Assembly (NCBI RefSeq): GCF_029624655.1
Contig: NZ_JARRSA010000015.1
Span: 21,496-85,495, forward strand
Direction of reading: 5' to 3'
DNA from: Roseicyclus salinarum
GTDB taxonomy: Bacteria > Pseudomonadota > Alphaproteobacteria > Rhodobacterales > Rhodobacteraceae
DNA: 64,000 nucleotides
In this document: positions 36,867-46,157 of the stretch, piece by piece
Numbering within the stretch: the stretch's first letter is position 1
Layout of the letters: every line of letters starts with the position of its first letter
Notes under the pieces: generated by a model
Database searches by the model: none
What the model saw: only the letters and a program-made list of their open reading frames with translations
What the model was told of the DNA's origin: nothing
Translations under genes and position numbers: made by a program

Positions 36867-37622
36867 TCAGCCCGCCGTCCAGCCGCCATCGACCATCAGC
36901 GCGGTCCCCGTGACCAGCGCCGAGGCGTCGGAGGCAAGATAGACGACCGCGCCCATCACGTCCTCCAGCCGCCCGACGCGGCCGAGCTTGATCTTGCCCT
37001 CGATCCAGGCGCGCTTTTCGGGGTCCGCGAAGGTGGCCTCGGTAAGGGGCGTGCGGATGAAGGTCGGGCAAATCGTGTTCACGCGGATGCCGCGCGGCCC
37101 CCACTCGATCGCCATCGCCTTGGTCATCCCCTCGACGGCGTGCTTCGAGGCGCAGTAGACCGCCCGGTCGATACCGCCCACATGGCCCATCTGGCTGGAG
37201 ATCTGGATGATCGAGCCCGACCGCCGCATCCGCCGCGCGGTCTCCTGCGCAAGGACGTAGGCGGCCTTCACGTTGACGGCCATGACGGCGTCGTAATCGG
37301 CCTCGTCGGTGTCGAGCGCGGGCGCGTGCCGCGCCGTCCCGGCGGAGTTCACCATCACGTCCAACGGCCCGACCGCGTCGAGCGCGCGGACGACCGCGCC
37401 GCGGTCGGTGACGTCGAAGACGAGCGGCTCCGCCGACAGCCCGGCCTCGACCATGTCCCCGAGGCTCGACGCAAGCTCCGCCTCGCCGCGCGCGGCGACG
37501 ACGACATGCGCCCCGGCCTCGGCCAGGGCCACGGCGGCGGAAAGGCCGATGCCGCGCGATCCGCCTGCCACGAGCGCGCGCCGGCCATCGAGCCTGAAGG
37601 ACGGCGTCCGGGGCAAGCTCAT
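36867..37622 (-). CDS. Short-chain dehydrogenase, possibly a DHPS 2-dehydrogenase
   Basis: A 251-residue SDR. GGSRGIG at 20-26 binds NAD(P), NSAGT is near 92, and the catalytic Ser-Tyr-Lys is in ISSQMGHVGGIDRAVYCASKHA. The end DASALVTGTALMVDGGWTAG is standard for classical SDRs. Between HpsN and a LacI regulator, it may be the HpsO/HpsP-type enzyme that interconverts dihydroxypropanesulfonate enantiomers; sequence alone does not settle this. Confidence 0.9.
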   Translation of the reverse strand: MSLPRTPSFRLDGRRALVAGGSRGIGLSAAVALAEAGAHVVVAARGEAELASSLGDMVEAGLSAEPLVFDVTDRGAVVRALDAVGPLDVMVNSAGTARHAPALDTDEADYDAVMAVNVKAAYVLAQETARRMRRSGSIIQISSQMGHVGGIDRAVYCASKHAVEGMTKAMAIEWGPRGIRVNTICPTFIRTPLTEATFADPEKRAWIEGKIKLGRVGRLEDVMGAVVYLASDASALVTGTALMVDGGWTAG

Positions 37623-37664
37623 GTCATGTCCTCCGTCTCGCGGTGGGGGCGCCGGTCCGTGGCG

Positions 37665-38990
37665 TCACTCTGCCGCCTCGCGCCGGGGCGCGCCTTCGCC
37701 GTAGGGCACGTTGATCCCGCCGTAGCGGCGCACGCGGATGTTGCACTGCTCGGCATGGCCCACGAAGCCCTCCAGCATGCACAGCCGCGAGCCGTATTCT
37801 CCCACCAGCGTCGCCGCCTCGTCGGTGAGCACGCGCTGGTAGGAATGGGTCTTGAGGAACTTGCCCACCCAGAGCCCCCCGGTGTAGCGCCCCGCGCGTT
37901 TCGTCGGAAGCGTGTGGTTCGTGCCGATCACCTTGTCTCCGTTGGCCACGTTGGTGCGCGGTCCGAGGAAAAGCGCGCCGTAGTTCGTCATGTTCGCAAG
38001 GAACCACTCGTCCCGGTCGGTCATGACCTGCACATGCTCGTAGGCCATCTCCTCGGAGACGCGCAGCATCTCGTCATGGTCGGCACACAGGATCACGTCC
38101 CCGTAGTCGCGCCACGAGACCGAGGCCGTCTCTGCCGTCGGCAAGACGGCCAGAAGCCGCTCGATTTCGGCCATCGTCGCCTCGGCCAGCCTGCGCGACG
38201 TGGTGATCAGGCAGGCGGGCGAGTTGTAGCCGTGCTCGGCCTGCCCCAGAAGGTCCGTCGCCACCATCTCGGCGTCGACGGTATCGTCGGCGATCACCAT
38301 GGTTTCCGTCGGACCGGCGAAAAGGTCGATGCCCACCCGACCGAACAGCTGCCTCTTGGCCTCGGCCACGAAGGCATTGCCGGGACCCACCAGCATGTCC
38401 ACGGGCGCGATGCTCTCGGTGCCGAGCGCCATGGCGCCAACCGCCTGCACGCCGCCAAGGACGAGGATCTCGTCGGCGCCGCCCTCCTTCATCGCCGCCA
38501 CGATGGCGGGATGCGGTGCGCCCCCGACCGGCGGCGCGGAGGCCACGATGCGCTTCACGCCGGCAACCTTCGCGGTAATGACCGACATGTGCGCCGAGGC
38601 GACCATCGGGAACTTTCCGCCCGGAACGTAGCAGCCGACCGAATTCACGGGAATGTTCCGGTGCCCCAGGATCACGCCGGGGAGCGTCTCGACCTCCACG
38701 TCCCGCATCGAGGATTTCTGGACCTCGGCAAAGCGGCGGATCTGGTCCTGTGCGAAACGGATGTCGGCCATCTCCCGGTCGGACACCTTCTGCATCGCCG
38801 CCTCGATCTCCGATGCGCTCAGCCGGAAGGCCCGGGGCTCGTATCCGTCGAACTTCGCCGACAGGTCACGGACGGCAGCATCGCCTCGCCTTTCGATGTC
38901 GGACAGGATGCCCTCCACGGTCGCGCGCACCTTCGCGTCGTCCTCCGCCCGCGCTTCCGCCGGTTTTCCGCGCTTGAGATACTCTGCCAT
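37665..38990 (-). CDS. hpsN: Sulfopropanediol 3-dehydrogenase (HpsN), histidinol dehydrogenase family
   Basis: Oxidises (R)-2,3-dihydroxypropane-1-sulfonate to sulfolactate with NAD. The 441-residue protein shares the HisD fold: Zn/catalytic region [18 protein letters not shown] and [16 protein letters not shown]...[14 protein letters not shown]. It has the HpsN-type [31 protein letters not shown] instead of the HisD segment with TSGTARFSSGL, so it is not the histidine-biosynthesis enzyme. Operon with SDR and LacI regulator supports this. No sulfonate transporter or sulfite-releasing lyase is present in the window. Confidence 0.9.
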   Translation of the reverse strand: MAEYLKRGKPAEARAEDDAKVRATVEGILSDIERRGDAAVRDLSAKFDGYEPRAFRLSASEIEAAMQKVSDREMADIRFAQDQIRRFAEVQKSSMRDVEVETLPGVILGHRNIPVNSVGCYVPGGKFPMVASAHMSVITAKVAGVKRIVASAPPVGGAPHPAIVAAMKEGGADEILVLGGVQAVGAMALGTESIAPVDMLVGPGNAFVAEAKRQLFGRVGIDLFAGPTETMVIADDTVDAEMVATDLLGQAEHGYNSPACLITTSRRLAEATMAEIERLLAVLPTAETASVSWRDYGDVILCADHDEMLRVSEEMAYEHVQVMTDRDEWFLANMTNYGALFLGPRTNVANGDKVIGTNHTLPTKRAGRYTGGLWVGKFLKTHSYQRVLTDEAATLVGEYGSRLCMLEGFVGHAEQCNIRVRRYGGINVPYGEGAPRREAAE

Positions 38991-39033
38991 GGCGTCCTCC
39001 CCGAAATGCCGTCAGGCAGGTGGCTAGCGGATT

Positions 39034-39049
39034 TTGCATACGAATGCAA
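39034..39049. promoter_or_regulatory. LacI-type operator upstream of hpsN
   Basis: TTGCATACGAATGCAA: 7 of 8 base pairs symmetric around a central CG, the hallmark of LacI-family operators. It lies 44-59 bases upstream of the hpsN ATG, in an operon that encodes a LacI regulator. Confidence 0.65.
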
Positions 39050-39096
39050 CAAGCGACGCGCACGCCATGGGCCCACGGCACGCCTGCCTCCGGGCT

Positions 39097-39178
39097 GCGT
39101 ATTTGGGGAAAGATGAACCCCCTGCCCCTTCAGCTTTCCTGAAATACGCCGGGGAGCGCGAGGGGCGGCGCCCCTCGC
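39097..39178. repeat. Inverted pair of CTTCATCTTTCC elements plus hairpin (dispersed repeat copies C and D)
   Basis: GCGTATTTGGGGAAAGATGAA at 39097-39117 is inverted relative to CTTCAGCTTTCCTGAAATAC at 39128-39147, so they can form a long imperfect stem. A perfect 9-bp hairpin GCGAGGGGC-GGC-GCCCCTCGC follows at 39158-39178. It lies beyond the stop (39204) of the minus-strand hydrolase gene. Confidence 0.6.
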
Positions 39179-39203
39179 ATGACCGGGCGCCATCGGAGCG
39201 CCG

Positions 39204-40187
39204 TCAGTCCTGCAGGCCGCCGACCCAGTCCAGAACGAGGCCGGTCACCGGCACCGTCATTGCGGGGCTCACGATGTCTCCGGCGATCACGTGGCGGGAC
39301 GGATCGACGCCGGAGCCCGGCAATTCCAGCGGCGCGAGCGTCACGTCGCCGCCCCAGCGCCCGGCCGCCCGACGCGTGGCGGCGGCCGAGACCACGCGGT
39401 CCCCATCGGAAAATATGAAAAGCGCCGGAGCCGTCGCGACCGAGAGATCGCGCGACCTCACCTCTCGAAGCAGCGCCCCCATGCGCACCAGCGCCGTCGT
39501 CGGGTAGCGTTCGGTCCAGTAGCGCGCCTGGCGCTCGTTCAGCGGCTCGAAGCCGCGCTCGCCCCCGAGGACGAGCCGCGTCCAGAGCCGGGCGAGGGGC
39601 CATTCGAGGATGCGGCCGCCCCGCGAGGCCACCGCGAAGTTCGGCGAGACGAAGACGAAGCCGGCCACGTCGGCGGCCATGTCGGGCTCGGTGGCAGCGA
39701 AAGCCGCCAGAGTTCCGCCCGTGGAGGTCGCGACGACGAGCACCCGTTCGCCCACGCCTCGCGCGATGTCGAGCATGAGGTCGGTATCGTCGATCCATTC
39801 GGTCGCGGTCGCCTCGCCCATGGCGGCGGCGCCGCGGCCGTGACCTGGCAGGCGGTTGAAGACGAGGTTCGCGCCCAGCGCCTCGGCGAGGCGGTCGGGG
39901 ACGGGGCGTATCTCTTCCGAGCTTGCGGAGAAGCCGTGCAGGTAGAGGACGGCCCAGCGCGTGGCCTCGCCCGGCGCGCCGGCCCAGACGACGCGCGCCT
40001 CGGCGCCCGGAACGACGTCGCCCATGGCCGCTTCCCGCGCCGCGAGGATTGCGGGGTCGGCCGTGAGCGAGGCGGTGGCCGCCGCGCCACGGCCGGCAGG
40101 CTCGAGCGGGGCGAAGGCCCAGATGGCTGCGACAAGCGCGACCAGCGTCGCGACAGCGCGCGCAAGGACCCGCGCCGCTTTACGCAC
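39204..40187 (-). CDS. Alpha/beta hydrolase with N-terminal membrane anchor
   Basis: A 327-residue serine hydrolase. An N-terminal hydrophobic segment (AVATLVALVAAIWAF) suggests a signal anchor. The core has LYLHGFSASSEEIRPV (oxyanion), FNRLPGHGRG, the nucleophile elbow VVATSTGGTLA, an aspartate in ALFIFSDGDRVV and a late His (DPSRHVIAGD). Starts with GTG 40187, overlapping the next hydrolase by 8 bases. The substrate, probably an ester or lipid, is unknown. Confidence 0.88.
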   Translation of the reverse strand: MRKAARVLARAVATLVALVAAIWAFAPLEPAGRGAAATASLTADPAILAAREAAMGDVVPGAEARVVWAGAPGEATRWAVLYLHGFSASSEEIRPVPDRLAEALGANLVFNRLPGHGRGAAAMGEATATEWIDDTDLMLDIARGVGERVLVVATSTGGTLAAFAATEPDMAADVAGFVFVSPNFAVASRGGRILEWPLARLWTRLVLGGERGFEPLNERQARYWTERYPTTALVRMGALLREVRSRDLSVATAPALFIFSDGDRVVSAAATRRAAGRWGGDVTLAPLELPGSGVDPSRHVIAGDIVSPAMTVPVTGLVLDWVGGLQD

Positions 40188-40929
40188 CGGCCAGCACCTC
40201 CTCCACCGTGCGGGTGATCGTGTCGAGGCAGGCCGGGTCGGAGAAGCGGTGATCGGCGCCCTTGACCAGCTCCAGCCTGACGTCGGCTCCGTCGATATGC
40301 TCGAGCAGCCGAAGCGCCACGTCCATACGGATGTCGGCGTCCGCCGTGCCCTGCAGCATCCTGACCGGCACGTCGAGCGGCAGGGGCGTGCGCAGCACGA
40401 GGTGATCGCGGCCGTCCTCGATCATCCTGCGGGTCACAATCATGTCCTCGCCGTACTCCGAGGCAAGCGCGACCTGCCCCTCGCTCATGCAGGCGGCACG
40501 CTGGTCGTCCGTCCACTCCGACCACATGCCGTCCTCGGTGAAGTCGGGGGCGGCGGCGATGGTGACGAGACCCGCCACCTTCTCCGGCATCCTCCGTGCC
40601 ATCAGAAGGCTGATCCAGCCTCCCATGGACGAGCCGACGAGGACGACGGGCCCCTCGGTCAGGGCGGAGATCGCGGCCTCTGCATCCTCGGCCCAATCGC
40701 CGATGCATCCGTCGACAAAGCTTCCGCCGCTTGCGCCGTGGCCCGAATAGTCGAACCTCAGGAAGGCGCGGCCGGACCGGCGGGCCCAGTCCTCGAGGTG
40801 CACGGCCTTGGTTCCGGTCATGTCCGACCGCAGGCCGCCAAGGAAGACGACACCCGGCTCGCGACCCGAGAAGCGGTACCACGCAAGCCTCCGGCCCTGC
40901 TCGGTTTCAAGGTAGTTTGGTTCTGACAT
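40180..40929 (-). CDS. Alpha/beta hydrolase (ABHD10-like)
   Basis: A 249-residue cytosolic hydrolase. VVFLGGLRSDMTGTKAVHLEDWA, FDYSGHGASGG, the nucleophile elbow VGSSMGGWISLLMA, LQGTADADIRMDVAL (Asp) and KGADHRFSDP (His) form a full triad. The pattern matches the ABHD10 thioesterase/acyl-glucuronidase group. ATG 40929 starts MSEPNYLETEQGRRLAWYRF. Coupled to the following hydrolase by overlap. Confidence 0.9.
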   Translation of the reverse strand: MSEPNYLETEQGRRLAWYRFSGREPGVVFLGGLRSDMTGTKAVHLEDWARRSGRAFLRFDYSGHGASGGSFVDGCIGDWAEDAEAAISALTEGPVVLVGSSMGGWISLLMARRMPEKVAGLVTIAAAPDFTEDGMWSEWTDDQRAACMSEGQVALASEYGEDMIVTRRMIEDGRDHLVLRTPLPLDVPVRMLQGTADADIRMDVALRLLEHIDGADVRLELVKGADHRFSDPACLDTITRTVEEVLAGA

Positions 40930-41037
40930 GGCGGCCTCCGGATTTCGCCGGGACCCTGCCCCGCGAGGTCGCGGCGCGCAATCCCCCGGCAGGCCCGCCG
41001 CAGGCGCGATGGGCGGGGTTGCGCGCATCGCGGACTG

Positions 41038-42327
41038 TCAGCGCTCGACCTCTTCGAGGCCGAGGGCCAGCACCGCGGCAAGGATGCAGAGCGCCGCGAA
41101 CAGCGCCACGGGCAGGGCAGGGCCCACCATCGCGGCGAGCGCCCCGAAGGCTCCCGACGCGAGGAGCAGGATGCCGATCACCGTGTTCGAGACCGCGGCA
41201 TAGCCCGCACGCGCGGTCTCGGGGGCCATGTCCACGAGGTGGGTGGAGCGCCCCGAGCGGACGCCGTGGTAGGCGAGCATCAGGCCGAACAGGCAGGCCG
41301 CGACGGGGAGGGCGCCCGCGAACAGGTCCGCCGAGCGAAGCGCGACCGCGGCGGCGAGTGCGGCCGCGCCAAGCAGCCCCGCGAAGATCAGGACCTTGCG
41401 GCTCGACCGGTCCGACAGGCGCCCCCAGACGTAGGACGAGGCGAAGGCGGCCACGGCCGAGGCGAGGACGAGCGCGCCGAGCTGCTCGAAGGGCGCGGCC
41501 GCGTCCCCGCGCGCCAGAAGCACGAGGAAGGGCGGCGCGAGGGCGGTGGCGGTCAGGCAGCCGCGCACCGCCACGAAGCGCGCGAGCTGCGGATCCTCGC
41601 GCAGGAGCGACAGGTGCCTCAGCGGATTGCCGGGGGAGGCCTCGGGCTCGGAGGCGGCCTCGTGCAGCGTCGCGAAAAGCGCGCCGGCCAGAAGCCAGAA
41701 GACCCCGGCCAGCGCGACGGCGCCGGTCACGAGCGCGAAGCGGTCGGCCGGCCCCGCCATCAGCAGGAGCGCGAAGGCCACCGTGCCGGCCGAGGCGATC
41801 GTGCCAGCAAGCCCCGTGACGGTGCCGCGCCTCGATTTCGCGACGGTCTTGCCCAGCACGTCCTTGAAACTGACCGAACAGAGGCTGCGGCAGATCGCGA
41901 GCGCGGCGAGACAGGCGCAGACCGCAAGACCGGCCGCCCACCCCGAAAGCGTCAGGGCCGCCGCCGCGATGCCGGCGGCGGCCACGCCCTGCCCCGCGCT
42001 GCCCGCGGCCCAAAGCCACTTGCGCCGCGCGACGGCCTGCACGCGACCGGCCACGGCGAGCTGCGGAAGAAGCGCGCCCGCCTCGCGGATCGGCACCAGA
42101 AGCCCGATGAAGACCGCCGGCACGCCCAGCGCCGTCAGAAGCCACGACAGGACCAGCTTGGGGTCGATGAGCCCGTCCGACAGTTTGGTCATCGACAGGC
42201 TTGCCGCCGCGCGCAGCGCGTTGCGCGGCTCGGCGCGGGCGGCGTCTGGCGAAAGGCCGCGCCCCTCTCCCGGACCGTCGGTGTCGAACGCCGCCTCGAA
42301 CAGCGTTTCCTCGAAGCTCTCGCCCAT
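41038..42327 (-). CDS. Major facilitator superfamily transporter
   Basis: A 429-residue protein with about 12 hydrophobic segments after a cytosolic N-terminal tail of about 45 residues. The cytoplasmic loop between helices 2 and 3 has VQAVARRKWLWAAGSAGQG, and the second-half equivalent is YVWGRLSDRSSRKVLIFAGLLG, the MFS motif-A remnant. No substrate clue; neighbours are hydrolases. ATG 42327 is preceded by GGAGGGGAG. Confidence 0.88.
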   Translation of the reverse strand: MGESFEETLFEAAFDTDGPGEGRGLSPDAARAEPRNALRAAASLSMTKLSDGLIDPKLVLSWLLTALGVPAVFIGLLVPIREAGALLPQLAVAGRVQAVARRKWLWAAGSAGQGVAAAGIAAAALTLSGWAAGLAVCACLAALAICRSLCSVSFKDVLGKTVAKSRRGTVTGLAGTIASAGTVAFALLLMAGPADRFALVTGAVALAGVFWLLAGALFATLHEAASEPEASPGNPLRHLSLLREDPQLARFVAVRGCLTATALAPPFLVLLARGDAAAPFEQLGALVLASAVAAFASSYVWGRLSDRSSRKVLIFAGLLGAAALAAAVALRSADLFAGALPVAACLFGLMLAYHGVRSGRSTHLVDMAPETARAGYAAVSNTVIGILLLASGAFGALAAMVGPALPVALFAALCILAAVLALGLEEVER

Positions 42328-42569
42328 GTCTCCCCTCCGCCTCTCCGGGCCCGTGCGGCGCCTCCGGCGGCAAGCTCATCCTGTGACCGGGGCGGTGGCA
42401 TTGGACATATGGCCCGAGGACAGAAATCAAATCGGCGCCCCGAGCCCGGCCTGCACGCGGAGCGATGCGCGCCCGGTCTTGACGCCTTGCCCGGGTCCTG
42501 ACATTTGAACCGCGACACATAACCCGCAACCGGGCGTTCCGTGGGCGCCAAACCGACGAGGAGATGGCC

Positions 42570-44528
42570 ATGCCGGACGGCCAGCCGCAGATTTCCCTGA
42601 CCCTTCCCGATGGCGCGAGCCGTTCCTATCCCGCAGGCGTGACGCCCGCGCAGGTTGCCGAGGACATTTCACCCTCGCTCGCCAAGAAGGCGATCAGCGC
42701 CACGGTGGACGGCAGGCACTGGGACCTGCAATGGCCGATCGAGGCCGATGCGGAGATCGCGCTTCACACGATGAAGGACGAGCGCCAGGCGCTGGAGCTG
42801 ATCCGCCACGACCTCGCCCACGTCATGGCCCGCGCGGTGCAGGAGATCTGGCCGGACGTCCGCGTCACCATCGGCCCCGTCATCGAGAACGGCTGGTATT
42901 ACGACTTCGACCGGAAGGAGCCCTTCACGCCGGAGGACCTCGGCCAGATCGAGGCGAAGATGCGCGAGATCATCAACCGCCGCGATCCCGTGACGACCGA
43001 GATCTGGGACCGCGAGCGGGCCGTGAAGTACTACGAGGCCAACAACGAGACCTACAAGGTCGAGCTGGTCGGCATGATCCCCGAGGATCAGCCGATCCGC
43101 ATGTACTGGCACGGCCACTGGCAGGATCTCTGCCGCGGCCCGCACCTGCAACACACTGGCCAGCTTCCCGCCGACGCCTTCAAGCTGATGAGCGTCGCGG
43201 GCGCCTACTGGCGGGGCGACAGCGACCGCCCGATGCTTCAGCGCATCTATGGGGTCGGCTTCCAGAACCGCCAGCAGCTGAAGGATTACCTGACCTTCCT
43301 CGAGGAGGCCGAGAAGCGCGACCACCGCCGCCTCGGGCGCGAAATGGAGCTGTTCCATTTCCAGGAGGACGCGCCGGGCATGGTCTTCTGGCATCCCAAC
43401 GGCTGGACGGTCTACCGGGTGCTCGAGGACTACATGCGCCGCAAGCTGACGCGCGCGGGCTATCAGGAGATCAGGACACCGCAGGTCGTGGACCGCAAGC
43501 TCTGGGAAGCCTCGGGGCACTGGGACAAGTACCGCGAGAACATGTTCATCACCGAGATCGACGAGGAACACGCCAACGAGAAGCGCGTGAACGCCCTGAA
43601 GCCGATGAACTGCCCCTGCCATGTGCAGGTCTACAACCACGGGCTGAAGTCCTACCGCGACCTGCCACTCCGGCTCGCCGAGTTCGGCTCCTGCCACCGC
43701 TACGAGGCGCATGGCGCGCTGCACGGGCTGATGCGGGTGCGCGGCTTCACGCAGGACGACGCGCACATCTTCTGCACCGAGGACCAGATCGAGGCCGAAT
43801 GCGCGGCCTTCATCGACCTGCTGTCGGGCATCTACCGCGACGCGGGCTTCGAGAGCTTCGACATCAAGCTGTCCACCCGGCCCGAGACGCGCGTGGGCTC
43901 GGACGAGATCTGGGACAAGGCGGAGCAGGCGCTCGAGAAAGCGATCCTGTCGGTGCGCAACGACTACGAGATCGACCCCGGCGAGGGCGCGTTCTATGGC
44001 CCGAAGCTCGACTTCAAGCTGACCGACGCCATCGGGCGGGAATGGCAGTGCGGCACGTTCCAGGCGGATTTCAACCTGCCCGAGCGTCTGGACGCCACCT
44101 ATATCGGCGCCGACGGCGAGAAGCACCGCCCCGTGATGCTGCACCGCGCGATCCTCGGCTCGTTCGAGCGCTTCATCGGCATCATGATCGAGAACTACGC
44201 CGGCCGCCTGCCGTTCTGGCTTGCGCCGCGCCAGGTCCTGGTGGCTTCCATCGTGTCCGAGGCCGACGCCTATGTCGGCGAGGCTGTGGCGGCGCTTCGG
44301 GAGGCGGGCCTGCGCGCCGAGGCCGACATCCGCAACGAGAAGATCAACTACAAGGTCCGCGAGCATTCCGTGGGCAAGGTGCCCGTGATCCTCGCCGTCG
44401 GCCGCAAGGAGGTCGAGGACGGCACGGTGACCGTCCGCAGGCTGGGCGAGAAGGAGACGCGGGTGCTTCCGCTTGCGGATGTCGTGGCGGACCTGAAGGC
44501 TGAGGCCGTTCCCCCCGACCTGCGCTGA
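42570..44528 (+). CDS. thrS: Threonyl-tRNA synthetase
   Basis: Charges tRNA-Thr. The 652-residue protein has an N-terminal TGS domain ([23 protein letters not shown]), the editing domain with [18 protein letters not shown] and [12 protein letters not shown], class II motifs with [34 protein letters not shown] (Zn cysteine), [15 protein letters not shown] (motif 3), and the C-terminal anticodon domain. Two in-frame ATGs exist, 42564 and 42570; AGGAG ends at 42563, so spacing favours 42570. It stands alone, convergent with the B12-binding gene. Confidence 0.97.
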   Translation: MPDGQPQISLTLPDGASRSYPAGVTPAQVAEDISPSLAKKAISATVDGRHWDLQWPIEADAEIALHTMKDERQALELIRHDLAHVMARAVQEIWPDVRVTIGPVIENGWYYDFDRKEPFTPEDLGQIEAKMREIINRRDPVTTEIWDRERAVKYYEANNETYKVELVGMIPEDQPIRMYWHGHWQDLCRGPHLQHTGQLPADAFKLMSVAGAYWRGDSDRPMLQRIYGVGFQNRQQLKDYLTFLEEAEKRDHRRLGREMELFHFQEDAPGMVFWHPNGWTVYRVLEDYMRRKLTRAGYQEIRTPQVVDRKLWEASGHWDKYRENMFITEIDEEHANEKRVNALKPMNCPCHVQVYNHGLKSYRDLPLRLAEFGSCHRYEAHGALHGLMRVRGFTQDDAHIFCTEDQIEAECAAFIDLLSGIYRDAGFESFDIKLSTRPETRVGSDEIWDKAEQALEKAILSVRNDYEIDPGEGAFYGPKLDFKLTDAIGREWQCGTFQADFNLPERLDATYIGADGEKHRPVMLHRAILGSFERFIGIMIENYAGRLPFWLAPRQVLVASIVSEADAYVGEAVAALREAGLRAEADIRNEKINYKVREHSVGKVPVILAVGRKEVEDGTVTVRRLGEKETRVLPLADVVADLKAEAVPPDLR

Positions 44529-44555
44529 GCCGGCCTGTGCCAACCCGGCGGGGTC

Positions 44556-45305
44556 TCAGACCTCCCGGAGCGCCGTGGCGATGTCGGTCACGACGGTCAC
44601 GGCCAGCTCAGCCGGGAGGCTGCGCTGAAGGTCCTGCGCCGCCACGCCGCCCAGCAGGAGGCGGAACTCGTACGGCAGCGACCGCAATTCCCGGATCAGG
44701 TATTCGACGTGGTGCGGGCGGTCGTGGAAGCTCATGCTCAGCCCCACGGTTTCGGGACGCATCCGGCGCACCCGTTCCTCGACCTGGCGGCCGGGCGTGT
44801 CGAGAAGCAGGGTCACGTCCCAGTCCTCCTGCCGGAACGCCTCGGCGGCCAGAACGATGCCGAGGTTGTGCGCCTGCCCCGGAAGCGTCGCGAACAGCGC
44901 GAGCCGCCGTCCCGGCCTGCGCTTCCACGGTGCGTTCCGTTGTCCGAAGGTCTGGTTGAGGCGGAAGATCTGCGCGACCGCGACCGACATCTCGCCGAAG
45001 GAGGTCTCGTCGGCCTCCCACTTTTCGCCGAGGTGGCGGGCCGCGGCGGTCAGGATGCCGTCCGCGACGCCCGTATAGCCGGGCCGCCTGCGCTTCATCG
45101 TCCTCAGGATGCGCTCGGCCGCGCGGTAATCGCCGTCGGCAAGCAGGGCGCAGAAGCTGTCGAGGAACGCGGGCGAAAGATCCGCCTTCACGTCGCGATC
45201 CGCGAGCCGGCCCAGCGCTATCCGCGCGAGGCCTTCGACCGCGTCAGGGTTCGCGCCGCTGCGCCCCCCGCCTCCCCGTGGGCCGCCATCTTCCGACCGT
45301 GCCAT
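44556..45305 (-). CDS. Cobalamin (B12)-binding domain regulatory-type protein
   Basis: A 249-residue protein with a helical domain containing LGEKWEADETSFGEMSVA (residues 92-109), then a Rossmann-like B12-binding domain with TLPGQAHNLGIVLAAEAF, where His146 matches the DxHxxG cobalt ligand. Later QDLQRSLPAEL closes the fold. The architecture is like AerR/PpaA and the sensory half of CarH, without a DNA-binding domain. It may be a light- or B12-responsive antirepressor; no photosynthesis genes are in the window. The ATG at 45305 was chosen over an open upstream extension that lacks homology. Confidence 0.85.
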   Translation of the reverse strand: MARSEDGGPRGGGGRSGANPDAVEGLARIALGRLADRDVKADLSPAFLDSFCALLADGDYRAAERILRTMKRRRPGYTGVADGILTAAARHLGEKWEADETSFGEMSVAVAQIFRLNQTFGQRNAPWKRRPGRRLALFATLPGQAHNLGIVLAAEAFRQEDWDVTLLLDTPGRQVEERVRRMRPETVGLSMSFHDRPHHVEYLIRELRSLPYEFRLLLGGVAAQDLQRSLPAELAVTVVTDIATALREV

Positions 45306-45422
45306 CGCGATGTCCCTCCACCGCGGCCGATTCCCTCTCGTGTCGCCGCGGAATGTCAGGGTGAAGCCAGGCAGCCAGACGTCAAGCCATTCCTGCACAA
45401 TTTCCATGCATGAACGGAACCG

Positions 45423-45438
45423 CCCCGCCGTCGCGGGG
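45423..45438 (-). terminator. Hairpin after the small membrane protein gene
   Basis: CCCCGC-CGTC-GCGGGG, 6-bp stem, 8 bases beyond the stop at 45446 on the minus strand, with no U-run. Confidence 0.4.
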
Positions 45439-45445
45439 TCTCGTT

Positions 45446-45814
45446 TCAGAAATGCGCCTTCTCCTCGTCGGGCCGGCCCGCAGCGATGGCAAGGATGCCC
45501 GCGAGCCCGCAGAAGGCGATGGGAAAGATCGTGAACACGCCGATGCCGAAGGCATGATACATGCCTGCCGTCGCGACCAGCAGCAGGATGCCGCCCCAAA
45601 GCGCCCGAGCCCGCGCCATGGCCGCCCCGGCAATGGCCAGAAGCGGCGAAAGGATCGCCACCGTCCGGAAAAGCGCCGGATCCTCGACCTGCCGCGCGAG
45701 GTCGGGAACCTCGCCGAACCAGTCGACGAATGCGATGTAGCCGTAGACGAAGAAGCCGACGACCATGATCCAGAGGCCTCCGATCAGCCCCAGCACGAGT
45801 GCCGCGTTGCGCAT
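45446..45814 (-). CDS. Small polytopic membrane protein, function unknown
   Basis: A 122-residue protein with four hydrophobic segments: LVLGLIGGLWIMVVGFFVYGYIAF, a short acidic loop (GEVPDLARQVEDPALF), then TVAILSPLLAIAGAAMA, LWGGILLLVATAGMYHAFG and VFTIFPIAFCGLAGILAIAAG, ending DEEKAHF. No family is recognised with certainty. ATG 45814 has a GGAAGGAC site. It lies between the B12-binding gene and the bufferin operon promoter region, on the opposite strand from the latter. Confidence 0.78.
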   Translation of the reverse strand: MRNAALVLGLIGGLWIMVVGFFVYGYIAFVDWFGEVPDLARQVEDPALFRTVAILSPLLAIAGAAMARARALWGGILLLVATAGMYHAFGIGVFTIFPIAFCGLAGILAIAAGRPDEEKAHF

Positions 45815-46157
45815 GTGCCTGTCCTTCCAATGTCTCCCGTGACCTTGACATAATCGCTCGCACCGCCGTGCCCAAGGGCGCGCGTGCGTCCATGTCCGGT
45901 GAAACAATGGCCCCGTTTCCCCCTCTGCCAGCGCGTAGGGGCCAAGGCGGGCGGCGCGCGGCGTCAGGCAGCGCTCGGCGGATCGCTTTGTTTCGGATGG
46001 CTTTTTTCACGGCCTGCCCATCTCACGAAAGCTGACGCAGCGTAACGGTGCCGTGCGACACGTCGCTGTGACTGGCCCGTTACCGAACGGATCGCGCACC
46101 TTCGACACAGCGGCGCCGCGAGTGTCGCCCACCCGGTTCAACCCAAAAGGGAGCTTC
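45815..46157. other. Divergent intergenic region upstream of the bufferin operon
   Basis: A 343-base gap without a supported gene. It must hold the promoter of the bufA-D operon and of the membrane protein gene. Two ECF-sigma-like plus-strand patterns are visible (see 46042-46067, and GTTACC at 46079 followed by TTCGAC). A TTTTTT run at about 46003-46008 has no stem before it. Confidence 0.5.
46042..46067 (+). promoter_or_regulatory. Possible ECF-sigma-type promoter of the bufferin operon
   Basis: GTAACG (46042-46047), a 16-base spacer, CGCT (46064-46067). This resembles the GTAACC-N16-CGAA promoter of Caulobacter SigF, which drives DUF2282/DUF692 operons there. Two mismatches in the short motif keep confidence low. 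Confidence 0.3.

Noticed and set aside
37665..38990. Histidinol dehydrogenase HisD
   Set aside because: The [12 protein letters not shown] segment and the SDR/LacI neighbours fit HpsN, and no his genes are nearby.
42669..44543. 624-codon minus-strand frame opposite thrS
   Set aside because: thrS is beyond doubt; the opposite frame is a codon-bias shadow.
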